From positions 35,699,505 to 35,763,504 of the forward strand of contig JARWIR010000003.1 in NCBI GenBank assembly GCA_029959085.1: 64,000 nt of DNA, in the 5' to 3' direction. Both the position numbers and the translations under genes were made by a program. This document shows positions 10,060 through 22,949 of this stretch, piece after piece; position 1 is the first letter of the stretch; every line of letters starts with the position of its first letter. Source of the DNA: Nemophila menziesii (Eukaryota > Streptophyta > Magnoliopsida > Boraginales > Hydrophyllaceae). The notes beneath the pieces are model-generated. The model was given only the letters and a program-made list of their open reading frames with translations, was not told the origin of the DNA and did not search any database.

Positions 10060-12157
10060 ACTCATAAATGAGTGTAGAGACTAGGTAGGTTAGGCTTATT
10101 GTAAAACCTAGGGTTGCTATTGGCCTGGTTTCATCCCCACATGTGTAATAAATAAATCAACACCTGAGAGAGCTACTACCCAGAAGTGTACGGATTGTTG
10201 ACAAGTAATAAAAAGGCAAGTTAGGGGGTAATCGTTCTCTAGAGGGACTATGAGGTTAACACCTTTGTGTTTTTTGAATTAGGTTCGAGTTGCAATTATA
10301 GAGAGTAAAGGATATATTTGTTGGGGTTTTCAAATAAGGAGGACAAATATGCAAATAAATTTAACTAATTATAATTAACTAAGAATGAGAATGCAAATAA
10401 GAAGATTAAAATGAGAAGTATAGCTCGAGATCTTGCAAGTAGAGTCCACTAATTGATTCTATGATTTATTGTTTTAAGGGCAAATTGGGAAATGTGATAT
10501 AGTCGGGATTCAACTCTTTTCCTGACTCCCTTCCGGATAGTTTAGGACACTACCTAACATCACTAGATACCTTTCCTAAGTGAACTCTTCAATAATAACT
10601 GGCGCCTAAGGTTCTTACCCTAATGACTATCCGGTTAGTCAAGACCTCCCAGTTCACTAACAAACAACGAACATTTATATATTATTTTCTGTAACCGAAC
10701 CCCCCCCTGCTGGGTGAAAGTCCTAATTACTGAGTTAAACCCTCTATTTGGCTAGAATAAGGGCTGAAATATAAAAGTTAAATATATAATCAAAGAAATA
10801 AATTAACAATTCATTTCAATTATTCAATCCTAAAACTCAATAAAACGTAAAGAATTAATCTAGGGTTCATACATCATATAATGCTCAAGATAAGGGTTAG
10901 TTCATAATAGATAATTGAAAATAAAATAAAAGTGTAATCTTCATGTTAAGAATAAGAAATATAATAGGATTACACTAATAATTGTTGAAAGAGGATGAAT
11001 GATAGGCGTGGAATGGCATGGAAAGGCTTCTTTTCTTCTTCTCTGGATGGACTTAGGAGGCAACCTCTCCACTACCAGGGGACTTGGGTAAGGGGATCCC
11101 GCGCAAGGATTGTGGTTAAATTAAACCCTATTGACTCTTGCTAGGCAAGCCCGCCAGGGTCACTACCACACACTAGAAGATTATGTGGCGTTTTCTATAT
11201 TTGAGTCCCCCTACCGGGTGTCAACTTAATTACTTATGTGGTAATCCTATACGTGCGCGTCATAAGAACTACAAACATTAATTCAAAGCACATAATACAG
11301 AGCTATCACTACTAAATTTAATTAATGTGAAAGGACATCCTAAATTAAATAACATATAAAACAAGTCTAGAATTCATACCCATATGTTCATCTCAAGCTA
11401 AATAGAATTAGTTCATAAGAAATAAATAAGAATAAAGAATTACAAATGGGAAGGGTTGGAATGGCATGACCAACTTCCAAGCTCCTTCTTCTCTTCTTTA
11501 CTCTTGAATAAGCTTCCTCTTGGTCTTTAGGTTATTAGGGACTAACCAAGGATCCAAGCATAATTTTCTTAAGGTACAAGAGCTGAATTTATAGGTGTTA
11601 GGTCGAAATCTTGGAGGGGGAGTCAAGTGAGTTATATTCCTTTCAAAGTTGTTTCCTAAAATATAGGACAGGATAAACACTTCTCAATGATTTGGTCATA
11701 TCTCCTTCGTTACTTTTCGGATTTTTGCGCACTTTATATAGAAACAGCCGTAATTAAAATATATATATATATCTTCTCATAAAATGTCTCCTTCAGATTC
11801 TTAATAGATTTTCCGCAGTTCTCAAAACACTGGATGAATTTTCAGCATAGCAATTTATTTGGCAACTTTTCCTTTCTTAACTCAACTTTGTTTCCTTTTA
11901 ACTCTAGATTTCGCCTTGGATCTTCTTTCCTTAACTCCTTTACATTTATATGGAATCTAATTATATTCCATATTACCTCAGAGTTTCACATAAACACGCA
12001 AATTATACCAAATATGTTCTGAGAGTAATAATATTCCAAATCAAGGAATGAATTAAGAAATTATGAAATAATGGGGAAAATCCCTTAACAATTGGTGTAA
12101 TGTACCTAAAATGATATCTCATGAGTGGATTAATCTATCACAAATATGGAGACATCA
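10060..12157 (-). repeat. two partial gypsy LTRs fused head to tail
   Basis: On the minus strand the sequence begins TGATGTCTCC at 12157, the same start as the LTRs at 43397, 56468 and 63778. From 12157 to about 11047 it follows the solo LTR at 43397-44600, including CCCTTACCCAAGTCCCC and a GTATAGGATTACC block. Near 11047 the order jumps back and a second, diverged LTR 3' half runs to about 10060. The GAACTAA and GCCATTCCA blocks therefore appear twice. Nesting or unequal recombination could explain this. Confidence 0.6.
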
Positions 12158-12660
12158 TCTGCTCCTAAGCGTTCCAAAATTATGAAACCCACATAGGATT
12201 TCCAAAACGTTTTTGGAGATGTAGGACCCATTTAAGTGGTTCAAGTCAACCCAAAAATATTCTAAGGGAATGCAGACTAGTTCGAACCACGGAAGCGACA
12301 AATTCAATAACTCTTTCATTATAGCTCCAAATCACATACTGCCGGTTCCTACATGCTCCTAACTTCAGGTTTCACCACAAAATCCAAGGGATTGTCCAGA
12401 ATCCTAACTGGTTATGCGTAGTGACTCTATTGATTTCCAAATATATACGATAAATAATCTAGCTTTCCAAAAGTGGTTGAATCATCCTCGAATGACATGA
12501 CTTCGAGGTAATCTCATTTTATTGACTTCTTATCATCGTCTAGGAGTATCCTGGCATCTAAGTACCTAAGAGATACAAACTTAACATATAAATTACGCAC
12601 AAAAGCTCTAAAAGTAGCATAAAAGCCAAAACTAGAAAAAATGTGTAATCTATCAAATAA
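12158..12660. other. no gene seen
   Basis: Unremarkable AT-rich sequence between the gypsy LTR remnant and a copia LTR remnant, with no ORF above background. Confidence 0.5.
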
Positions 12661-13460
12661 TAGGATAAGTCCTAAAAACCCTAAAGTTGTATCTCTTGAT
12701 ACTATTATTTCATTGCAAAAGACTATACATCACCTGGTGAAGAAGTGTGATCTTTCATAGACTAGACAAGAGTGGTTTAGAGCTTATGGAGGTGTAGAAA
12801 CAAGATGGAAGGCTTCACAGGTGTGTGAAGTGGTATATCATAAGTATATATTGTATACCCATGCTTGTGCAATCATACACAAGTTGAAGGCTTCACGGGA
12901 TTGTGAAGTGGCATATCGTGAGTGTATATTGTACACATGGTTTATTAGTTTTGGAGATAACACTAGGGTGATCCTTAGAAGGTGATTTTGAAATGGTTGT
13001 AAAGGTTTGTACTCCCACTTTTAATAGACATTGTAGATTATAGTGGATGAGCTTGAAATTCCTAAGGGTGCGTAGACCTTAGGTAATAGACTAAGCCTAC
13101 GAGAGCTAAACCACTATAAATTGATTTATCTCCTTCTCTTCCCTTATCTCTCTATTTTTCTGCAAGCCAATTATTTGTTCTATCGCCTCAGTACTTACTT
13201 TCCATCTATAAACGTTGAATTATTGCATGCTTAGTACTTGTATTACTTTTCCGTTAATTATATGATAATATTATTTCATAGAGTATATACATTAATTGTT
13301 TTATAGAGTGTTTTATTCTCATATCATAACTCTTGTGTCATTCTAACCTATATATCTAAAATCCTAAAAGATTGTATCTTTAAATATAGTCGATCAAGTC
13401 AATTTGTGTTAGAATTTTAAATTCTGCATTGGTCATGTTGGTCCCCTCTAAGACTATTCA
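12661..13460 (+). repeat. diverged copia (Sirevirus-like) LTR remnant
   Basis: The 3' part resembles the LTR at 24600-25033: AACCACTATAAAT followed by a TCTCTATTT.TCTGCA stretch and the terminal block CCCCTCTAAGACT.TTCA, then TTGG in place of the primer site. A tandem duplication of about 78 bp (GAAGGCTTCAC...GTGAAGTGG...ATATTGTA.AC) lies at 12808-12960. The 5' limit is unclear. Confidence 0.5.
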
Positions 13461-13599
13461 TTGGGTTTTAGAAAATTAGTTATATACTATGTGAGAATTC
13501 ACTATTAAACATTAAAACCAAGTGTGGAATAGACTTAATTTATTTGACTTCATGATACTTCAAATCTGGAATTTGTTTCTTAAGTCTACGAAAAGGTTC

Positions 13600-14926
13600 A
13601 TTACACGCCTTTCCAAATATAACAAGTATTATCCTGAATATGCCACTCCCTTCATATGAGTGTCAAGATTTTTTGCTATTGGGACAAAACTAAGTATGAT
13701 AATTACACCGTGAAGAGTGCTTATATCACTTTTTAAAAAAGCTAAGGAAGATAGGGATAATGTATTGAATAGTAATACTCCATCCTCCTCTTATACAAAT
13801 GATCCAGGCATTTTGAAACTAATATGGAATATGAATTGTACACCTAAAATTCAAAATTTTATGTGGAAATATATATAAAATAATTTACTTACTAAGGTTA
13901 ATCTTTATATAAGGAAATGTACTAAATCTAAAATGTGCAAAGCGTGTAATTGTAGTGAGGAGATCGTTGAGCTTATTTTATTTGTTGTCCATGGTCTAAA
14001 GTCGTCTGACACTCATCCCTCTTGACTTTAAATACAATGAATCAAAGTATTTTCAAGTTTGGTGATTGAATTTTATCAACTATTGCCTTTGTGAAAGAAA
14101 TTCATGATTCTGAGAAATATAATACCGAGTTGTTGAGTAACATTTGTTGGCATATATGGAAGGAAAGAAATAATCTTGTTTCTAATGGTGTTTTCGGCGA
14201 CCCATTTATATTTTTAAAGTGGCATATAATAACTGGAATGAATACAAAAATATCAACTAAAATCCTAATGATGTAAATGATAATAAGCTGAAGAAAAATG
14301 CTCCAAGTACTTCAAACAAATATCATGTAGATGGTGATATAAATAATGCTAATGATCCCAATGGGGAGGAGTCAGGTAACAAGAAAGTGTGAATTTCACC
14401 TACTAATAAATTTAAAGTCAATATCGATGCATCGTTTTCATCTCTTGGATGTGCTATTGCGTCATTTATTAGGGACCCACTTGGCAAGATAATTGGAGGA
14501 GAATAATAAAATGATTGAAGCTAGATATGATACAGAAGCTGAAGCCCAAGGCGTTTTGTGGGGATGTGAAGTGGCTCAGAGACTCTCAACCACTCAGTTA
14601 TTATTAAGAATGATTTTGAAGTTATTGTGAAACCTTTGACAACAAGAACCCTGTTTAGTAATTCTGATTGCTGTAATATTTTTAAATCTATATATAGTGG
14701 AAACTTGTAATCACTCTCTCTCCTTTGTTCGTTGTAAAGGAAATTGAGTAGTTGACTAGGTCGCCAAACATACGATTCTAGGCGCGTTGTTTGGTGATTG
14801 GAGTTTTTTCCCTCCTCCCTAGTTAGCTCAACTTTTGCACCGTAATCTTGCCGATAGTGGTACCGGGTAATCTTTTTGTACTTTTGGAGTCTTATATTAT
14901 ATATAAACGTTTGAACAAAAAAAAGG
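13600..14926 (+). pseudogene. L1-type LINE ORF2 C-terminal fragment
   Basis: Broken reading frames show the usual C-terminal order of plant L1 ORF2: an end-of-RT segment (YTVKSAYITF-like, ~13700), a zinc-binding zf-RVT region (CKACNCSEE, ~13940), HIWKERNNLVSNG (~14150) and an RNase H start FKVNIDASF (~14410) with further pieces to about 14790. Several stops and frameshifts interrupt it. An A-run at 14917-14926 is the likely 3' tail. It is 5'-truncated, with catalytic RT motifs missing. Confidence 0.65.
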
Positions 14927-14929
14927 TCT

Positions 14930-15324
14930 AACAACCCAATATTTAGAACTTTGTGTTTTCTAACAATTACCAAAAAATAGATTGTCACTGTGAAAACTTA
15001 ATATGACAAAGTGCTATGTTAGACTCCTATAGGTTACCCCATGATCGATTAACTTTGATACGTGCCAAGTTCATAGATTAATGTGTAAAATATTAGAGAT
15101 TGATGTGTCAAATAAAGGAATAAAGTAAAATAATACACCATAAATAATAATTCACTTATTTGATATGAGATATAGATCACATTAAATTCTACAGGAAACC
15201 TCTTCATAATTTTGATGTTTTGGAATCAAAATATTGAATCCTCATATGATATAGGAATAATGAGAGAAATCATTGGTTTATATAAACATCAAAAAAAAAA
15301 TCGTAATGAAAAAATAGATCTAGA
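14930..15324. other. no gene seen
   Basis: AT-rich spacer between two oppositely oriented LINE fragments. Nothing recognisable. Confidence 0.5.
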
Positions 15325-16560
15325 TTTTTTTTAGTCGAAAATAAACTTCAATAAAACCTAAAATAAGTTACGGATTAGCCAATACCAGTTTGTTCAAAGT
15401 CTAAATCTAGTAACTTAGCTAATTGGGAGGGGGAAGACACTCAAAATACCAAACAAACCTCCACGGAGTTTTTGTTTAGCCACCCAATCAGCTATCCTAT
15501 TGTTTGATCTCTTCACGAAAGAGATTTTCAAATTATACAAGTCTTTACAAAAAATGATGTTCTTAATCAAAAACTTAGTAATACTAGCAACTTTACATCT
15601 AGCATTGATTTGATTAATAATAACACTGCTATCGCTCTCAATATCCACACTTCCAGGAGGATACTTTGAAGCCATCTCACAAGCTACAAAAATTCATCTA
15701 CCTTCTGCATCTTCAACTGAGTTAGTGTATATTTCCTTAGCAAAACCTTCAACTAGATATCCTATTGAATCCCTTAAAACACAAGCAAATGCACCTTTAT
15801 TAGATTTTAAACTAACTGGTTCATCACAGTTAATCTTAAAATTGCCAAAGGTTGGGGGTCCATTTAGAACATAAATCATCTTTACAAGAGTAAATCCAAA
15901 TATTTAGATCATTCAAATGATTTTGATAACCACTTCTCAGGTTACCTTCCTTCCTTAAAGGAATGAGGTCCATATTTAAGCCAATATCTCGCTCATAATT
16001 ATCCTCAGTAGTATTAGCATTAGCTTGAGAATACTCATTATAGGCCATAATTTCTTTTTGTAGTGTTTTAGAGGGTCAGTGACAGAGCCTTTAAATATAT
16101 ACGCATTCCTTTCTTTCCAGATGAACCAGACAATAAAGAAAGAAATTTCTCCCATGTCAGAAATCACATCAGCCCTTTCAAATGAGCTAATTCTAACAAA
16201 GTAAATTCATTTCTGGAAATTGCAAGATGGTTCAACTATAGAGATAAAGTTGAAAGGACTAGCCAACCAAACTGTCCTTGCCCAAGAACATTGAAATAAT
16301 AAGTGTTCAATAGTTTCATCCTGTTCACCATAAATTTCAAATATAGGAGATTTTAAAGATCTTCTTTTATACCTGTTTTCATTTGCTGCTAATTCATTTT
16401 CACAATATTTTTAAATGAAATTTTTAATCTTTGGCAAAACTTTTAATTTCCAAATTAATTTTTAATCTTTTGTTTCTAACTTGAAAGAGCTACTACCTTT
16501 CTTAGCATTTTTTTAATATCATATAATTACTAAATCCTTCAAAACTTGTTAAAACAATCT
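15325..16560 (-). pseudogene. L1-type LINE fragment (zf-RVT and RNase H)
   Basis: Minus-strand pieces give the ORF2 C-terminus: WFIWKERNAYIFKGS (~16110), an RNase H start GNFKINCDEP (~15840), the acidic IESDSSV (~15640) and the late RNase H block KRSNNRIADWVAKQ (~15490), ending near 15415. A T-run at 15325-15332 on the plus strand marks the poly-A end. Frames change at about 15970, 15840 and 15690, so the copy is inactive. The RT core is absent, as in 5'-truncated insertions. Confidence 0.7.
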
Positions 16561-16637
16561 TGTACTATAAAATTACCATTCTTGGAGCAGGTCCAAAATG
16601 AGTGTAGAAAATTAATTAAAGAAGATATCTTAACTTA

Positions 16638-17576
16638 GGCTAAGTCTAACAACTACTTAATAAATTTGCCAGAATTGGGAGTCAAACACATATTCCCTAT
16701 CAAATATTAACCCCAAACAACTCTACTCCAATAGCTTCCCAATTTTAAACTCCCAATTTCAAAAACTCTATTTTTATTTTATCTTACAAATTTATTAAAT
16801 CAATTAATTCATTAATTTTTGAATTCTCACACAATTATTTATTATTTTACTTTTATATTTATTTATAAAAATATTCGAAACAAAAAAATGTAAAATTTTC
16901 ATATTTAAATTATAATTCTCAAGGGAATAAACAAACGAGTTTTGTCCCCCCAAAAAAAAGAAAATCAAACTAGTTTTTTTTTTCTTTTTTTTTTCAGTTG
17001 AAACAAGTTTTTTTGTCAATATCTTATAAGATTAAAATATATTAAGACTATTTGATAAATTATGACGGTATGATTTATTTCAATTAATTTGACTATTAAC
17101 TTCTTTGTTAAAGAAATCTCTTAACTAATAATTTAATAATTATAATTTTTTATTTAATTTTTTTAACTAATAATAAAATATTGACATATATAATATTAAT
17201 AATTGTTTTTTAAAACTTATATATATGACATAGTTAAATTTAAAAAATAAAAAATTGTAGCAAAGTGAAATTGAAGATATATTAGTTTTAAAAAAAATTA
17301 AGTAATTATTTTATTTACTAAAAATCGATATATGATTTTTACTGTAAAATTTAAAAAGTAAATATATTTTCTATATTATGAAGTGGAAAAAAAATCAAAA
17401 AAGAATGTATGGAGAATGAAATGTTAGCTACATGTGTTGATAAAATCATATGAATAGGGATGTATAAAATAGGGTTCAATACAAATACAATTGAGAGGCT
17501 ATTGGAGACCTAAAATGCATTAGTCAAACCCCAATTATAAGAAAAAACTATTCTATAAATCCTCTTGGACTTAGCC
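16638..17576. mobile_element. PIF/Harbinger-like non-autonomous element
   Basis: Termini GGCTAAGTCTAA and, inverted, GGCTAAGTCCAA are flanked on both sides by TTA (16635-16637 and 17577-17579), the 3-bp duplication typical of PIF/Harbinger. A subterminal CTCCAATAGC also recurs inverted near the right end. The 939-bp interior is very AT-rich with no transposase. Confidence 0.6.
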
Positions 17577-17579
17577 TTA

Positions 17580-18137
17580 CAAATGATTGCTGTAACATTA
17601 TTATTGAATATCTCATAAATAAATAAGATTTTCATTCCACCCTTCATAAATAAAATTATCTTTCCAACCCTCCTTACTGCAACATTTTTTTAATAGTATG
17701 TTTCAAATTTTTAAGCATACTCATCCAAAAAAGAAAATCTTACGATAATTATTTTTGGAATAATTAGTTTTGGAGAAAGACTTTTTGTTTGGTATTTTTC
17801 AATATCTGAAGTTGCCCGTCATAATTTTGTAAAAAATAGTAGTGGTAAATTTTCCTTAGGGATTTTGTAATTATTTGGTCGGATTTCCTTTCAAATAAAA
17901 TTATTACCCTTATAGAAAAGAAATATGGGGCCCCACTACCTTTAAATCCATAGATTTATCTTATCGCAGAAAGATAGCAGAAGCTCCCATGATCCCTCAC
18001 CCACCCTTCTATGACAAATTCCTTAATATCTACATTCTTCTGTGCCTATTAGCATGGAAGAAATAAAGAAAAGAAACGAAAAGAAAAGAGAAAAAAGGAT
18101 AGGACTGTAGTAGTTTCAGGCAACTTATCTCAAACCT
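17580..18137. other. AT-rich spacer, no gene seen
   Basis: Sequence between two Harbinger-like elements. No ORF or repeat stands out. Confidence 0.5.
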
Positions 18138-18140
18138 TAA

Positions 18141-18947
18141 GGGTGTGATTGGTATGCTGTAATGAGATCAGTAATGTAATGGCATTACTGATTTATACAT
18201 GATTGCTGTGATTGGTACGTCGTAGTAAACTCCGTAATACCATTCCTTCCGTAATCACATTACAATGAAAATGGAGTTTTTCATTACATAGCTACTACCC
18301 ATGAATGACCCATTACAATCGTAATCGTAATGGAAATTTTCTTTTAACAAACTAAAATAATTTTATTAAACTTAATATTTTACACATTTCATATCATATC
18401 TTTTTTTCGTTAAATCAAATATGTAAAAATTCATATTATTATTTTAAAAAACTCAAAAATAAAAATTATATTATATTTACATGAAATTAAAATTTTGATT
18501 AAATTTAAAATTTTACTTCTCTATAACAATTAAACAAGTTACCTAACCAATAACTAACCAATTAAATTCTACATTACATCAATCATACTATTATCATACA
18601 TTCTCACTAAAAGTTAAAATCGAAATGTATAAATATAAGACTTATCGAACTATATATACAAATTATTTACAAGTATTAAAATAATTTATTTTTCATATTC
18701 TATTTTATTATAATTATTTATATTTTATAATAATAAAATGATTACCTTAAATAATTTATTTACAATCTTATATAATTAAACTAGTTATTAGCACAAAGTT
18801 GAAATCAACCGGGCCATTACATCCTCATTCATATAGCATACCAAGCACTGTATACTGATTACAAAGTTCATTACATTCTTAATCTCATTACATTACTGAA
18901 CTCATTACATTCCTGCCTAAATCCATTACAGCATACCAATCACTACC
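18141..18947. mobile_element. Tourist/Harbinger-like element with 20-bp TIR
   Basis: The ends share a perfect inverted GTGATTGGTATGCTGTAATG (18145-18164 and its complement near 18924-18943). The element begins GGG and ends ACC and is flanked by TAA on both sides (18138-18140 and 18948-18950). Inside the ends, CATTAC/GTAATG words recur many times. The 807-bp element has no coding capacity, so it is a non-autonomous member. Confidence 0.8.
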
Positions 18948-18950
18948 TAA

Positions 18951-19436
18951 TAGTAAATAGTTAAATACGACAAGCGCCAGCAAAGGGTTACCCTTATAAA
19001 AATCATTTCATTAGTCTTATTTAACGTAAGAATATGTTTTCTCTTTCCTATTTCAGATTTCAGATTGCATCATAGCTATGCACTCCCCCGCCCATATGCT
19101 CAAAGATTCATTTATTCAATTTCAAATATTTTATTGAACAAATTTTTTGATTGGCTGAAATAGGTTTAAAATACGTTGAATCAGTGATGGAAGAGATGTG
19201 ATTCTGATTCCTTTATCGGTCTTAGTAGTTGGACCACTTTGAAAACTCCGCAACATTCTGAGGTTCAATGTTTTCTATTACTGAACTAGTTACTTGGGGC
19301 ACATAATCCTCTGCCGTCATGATAGCATAAGTTAGGATTTACAAATTTGATTATGCTTAACTATCTTTATTTATTCAAATTATAAATCTTTGTTTGAAAT
19401 TGTGATTTAAACAACCATCTTAAACGGTCGAGTCTT
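18951..19436. other. no gene seen
   Basis: Spacer between a miniature element and the tail of a LINE. No supported feature. Confidence 0.5.
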
Positions 19437-22435
19437 TGTTTTTTTTCCAAACCATATTACTCTAAATAAAAAATTATTACAAGTTAGCTAATTCCAGAAT
19501 AAAAAACATTATCCTTAATTAAAACAGCTAGCCAATTTGAGATATCATGTAAAATACACGAGCCTAGTATATTGCCGAGTAGCTTATGTTTGGCAACCTA
19601 GTCAGCCACCTTATTCCTATCTCTACTAATCCAAGTAAAAATAGGTAAACATTGTTCAACAATAAATAACATACTCCTAAAAAATATTACAAATAGTGGG
19701 AACGGGAAAATACAGATTCTTATCTAATGGGCGTATAATATGTTGGCAGTCGTTCTCTATGATAACTTTACGATTCGGGAATCTTTGAGTTTCAAGACAG
19801 TCTTTAAGAACACTAAGAGCTCCCGCTTCCATCGGAGATTCAGCTGCTATGTCCCACGCATTGCACGAAATAAGATTTTCTAAGTGATTCCTAGTAATAC
19901 AAGAGATATAAGCTTTATTATTAGCGAAAACAATATTGCAATTTATTTTAAACATATGCATTGATGGAGGTTTTCATTTTTCCTTTATATATCTAGGATT
20001 CAAAATGTCCTCTACCTGTTCTTGTATTGCTAATTTACTAGAGATTGTCTTTTCTAAAACTTTTAGATTATTAATATCATCATCAGGATAATTGACTGTT
20101 CTGTATTCATCCCACTCCTTCATAACTCTTTGTATAGTATTCATTGGATCAATCTTAGTATTCCTATACTTATTAGCATTTTTATCTTTCCAGATGTACC
20201 AAGCATTGTACATACCTTTTCCATAATGAATTTATTTTTGTAACTATCTTTTATACTTTTCTCAAGTATTACTGCCATCCAAGCATCCATTTTCATGGTA
20301 TACTGGTTGCAAGTGAATACATTCAAAGGTGATGCGAACCAAACTGCCCTAACTCAGTTGCTATTGAAGAAGTAGATGCTCAGTGCTTTCGCAAATCTCG
20401 TTACATAGATTACACATAGGTGATTTAATAACCTTTCTTTTGTATAAGTTTTCATTTGTGAGGAGTGAATCTTTAATTTCTCTCCATATAAAGTTTTTGG
20501 TTTTCGGGGCTATAATATTCCAAATCAGTTTCCATATCTTAGGATCAATATTATAAGAAGATTTGGCTTTATTGTTACCTTTCCCAGATTCAAATTTATC
20601 CTTATCCTCTTTTAAGAGTTGATAAGATTTTTTAACTGAATATATACACTCTTTGATATTGTTCCATCAATTAGATCACTTCCTCCTGTTAAGGGGATGA
20701 AGGTTTTTAAAATAACTTCAACAATTTCAGGACTATAATTATCATACATAAGTTGAACATTTTATTTCATTATTGATCATCAAATCCCTAACTTTTTTTA
20801 ACTCCAAATTATTTGGTTTAATAATTTCATTTATATTAGGTAACCATTTATCAAAGTGTAAGTTGATTTTATAGTCATCTCTTATTTTCCACTTGATGTT
20901 ATAAATGAGGATATACCTTCCATCTAGTAAGCTTTTCTATCCCAAGGATAATGATGAGCCAATAAGCGCTTCAGAAAAGGAACAAAGAGGGAAATATTTC
21001 CCTTTAAGAATTTTATAAATGAGTGAATCATTATTATTATATAAATTCCAAGCTTGTTTACCAAGGAGAGCTAAATTCTTAAGATGTAAATCCCTAAATC
21101 CCATACCTCCTATAAGTTTTTTTTGGTTAAAGTATTCCAACTATCCCAATGAATTTTCTTGTTCCCTTTACTACCCACCGGAAATTAGCAATTTGAGAAG
21201 AAATCAAATCACAGGTTTTCTTAGGGATGAGGTAAGACGTCATGAAATCGTTAGGTAAACTTTGTAATACTGCTTTTATTAAAATCTCTTTTCTAGTTTC
21301 AGAGAGGAATAAAGTTTTCCAATTACTCTTCTCATCAAAGTTCTTTCTATATACAAATTAAGGTCTTTTACCTTGGATCTTCGCAATTCAGTGGGGAGAC
21401 AAGGTAATTTCCTAAATTATTAGTGATTTGCATTTTAAATCTTTTGGCAGTAGTATTCTGAATATAAATAGGGGTATTAGGACTATATTTAATACCACAT
21501 TATTAAGATTGAGTTTCATACCTGTTGTATACCCATATTAATTAATGATATCCTTAAAACTTTCAATCTCAAAATTGTTCACTTCCATAAAAAAGATACT
21601 ATCATCTGCAAAAATTAAGTGAGTAACACTAGGAGCAAGATTTGCAATTTTAATTCCTTCCATCTGTCCATTCTCAATTTTTTATTGTATTGAAACACTT
21701 AACATCTGAGTAATAATACTAAAAAGAAGGGGAGACAGGGGATCCCCCTGTCATAAACCTCTTTGGGGCTTCTCTAATTTATGTGGGTTTCTATTAATAA
21801 GTATAGAGTATGAAACTGAAGAGACACATCTCATGATTTTATCAACCCATTTCTTATCACATCCCATGTTTATCATAATTTTTTCCAGGCAATTCAACAT
21901 TTTCATAAGTTTTTTGAATATTTGCCTTAATAGCCATGTAGTGTGTTTAGTATACCTTTGGTTCTTAATATAATTAATAATCTCATGGGCCACCATATTA
22001 TTGTCTTGTATGTGCCTTCCTGGGATGAAAGCCGATTGATTTTCATCAATCAAGGTTTCCATACCCGGTTGCATCCTACTAGCCAATACTCTAGCTATAA
22101 TTTTATAAATGAAATTAGAGCAACTAATAGGTCTAAGGTGCTTAATGTTAATAGGTTTATTAATTTTAGGTATAAGAGTAATATAAGTATGATTAATATC
22201 ATCTAGGGATCCTCCATTATACCAAAAATGGTTTATGAGTCTTATTACATCTAGTCTAATAATCTTCCAATATTTCTTAAAACAAATACCACGGTACCCA
22301 TCAAGTCCAGGTAATTTATGCTCCCCTAATTCATTTATAGCCTTTTCAATTTCCTCAATATTCAAGGGTTTATTAAGAAAATTATTCATATTTTCATTCA
22401 CAGACTTGGGAATAAGGTTGATAACTCTTTTTTAT
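19437..22435 (-). pseudogene. L1-type LINE ORF2, RT through RNase H, decayed
   Basis: On the minus strand a 216-aa stretch (22401-21751) carries the N-terminal RT half: KLPGLDGY, PISCSNFIYKIIARVL and ENQSAFIPGRHIQDN. The catalytic ADDSIFF motif follows near 21600 in another frame, then GGMGFRDLHLKNLALLGKQ (~21100), the zf-RVT region, AWYIWKDKNANKYR (~20200) and RNase H with IENDCQHI (~19740). At least five frame changes or stops interrupt it. A T-run near 19437-19448 marks the poly-A end. The 5' part, including the endonuclease domain, is missing. Confidence 0.8.
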
Positions 22436-22640
22436 TTTTGGTCGAAATCATAATAGATTTAAATTCAAAATGTATCAATACAAGTTAGTCAATTCCAAGT
22501 TGATCAAAGTCATATACTAATACATTCCAAAGACCAAACAAAACTCCTTTAGGTTTTTGTTTAGACACCCAATCAGCAACCATATTGTTTGATCTCTTCA
22601 CATCAAGCTTTGCAAAAAACAATATTCTTAACCAGTACTA
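22436..22640 (-). pseudogene. 3' tail of a second LINE, head-to-tail with the next
   Basis: Minus-strand sequence matches the RNase H end of the LINE at 15.4-15.6 kb (TTTTTGTTTAG.CACCCAATCAGC and TTGTTTGATCTCTTCAC on the plus strand). It ends in a short T-rich run at the upstream limit of the next LINE. Only the last ~200 bp remain. Confidence 0.6.
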
Positions 22641-22949
22641 CCAAAATAAGAGATCTATACTACTAATAATGATGAATATGTATTATCCAAATACATGTTT
22701 GTACTAATAAAATAAAGAGTTATTAGCTTATAAAGACCAAATACATATATACAACCCCTCATGAAGTCTATTTTTTAACCCCCTAAAAGGACCATAATTT
22801 TTTTGCTTTACTATTTCTACCCGTAATTACAATTAATGAATTAAACATTACTTGTATATTAAAATTTTAAAAAAAAAGTCAAAGTTAAAAAACAATGTAA
22901 TGTAAAACAAAAAGAAAAAAAGTAAACATGAAAAACAATGAAACATAAA
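22641..22949. other. no gene seen
   Basis: AT-rich spacer without ORFs or repeats that I recognise. Confidence 0.5.

Larger units (their letters stand above)
7050..12157 (-). mobile_element. Athila-like gypsy remnant (LTRs, polyprotein end, 3' tail)
   Basis: Read on the minus strand: LTR sequence from 12157 to about 10060, the last codons of a gypsy polyprotein (10048-9887), then about 2.8 kb of non-coding tail to about 7050. The tail matches the tail of the element at 60.9-63.4 kb in order: CGTCGA after the stop, CGG-TAC-CCG motifs, GTCGTAGGGACACGA, TAGTTGGGGGTGG, TGTAACCCTTTGCCGGG and GAGCCAAAAACTCA. No primer site, gag or polymerase survives between LTR and polyprotein end. This is a large internal deletion or a derived short element. 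It is truncated near 7050. Confidence 0.75.
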
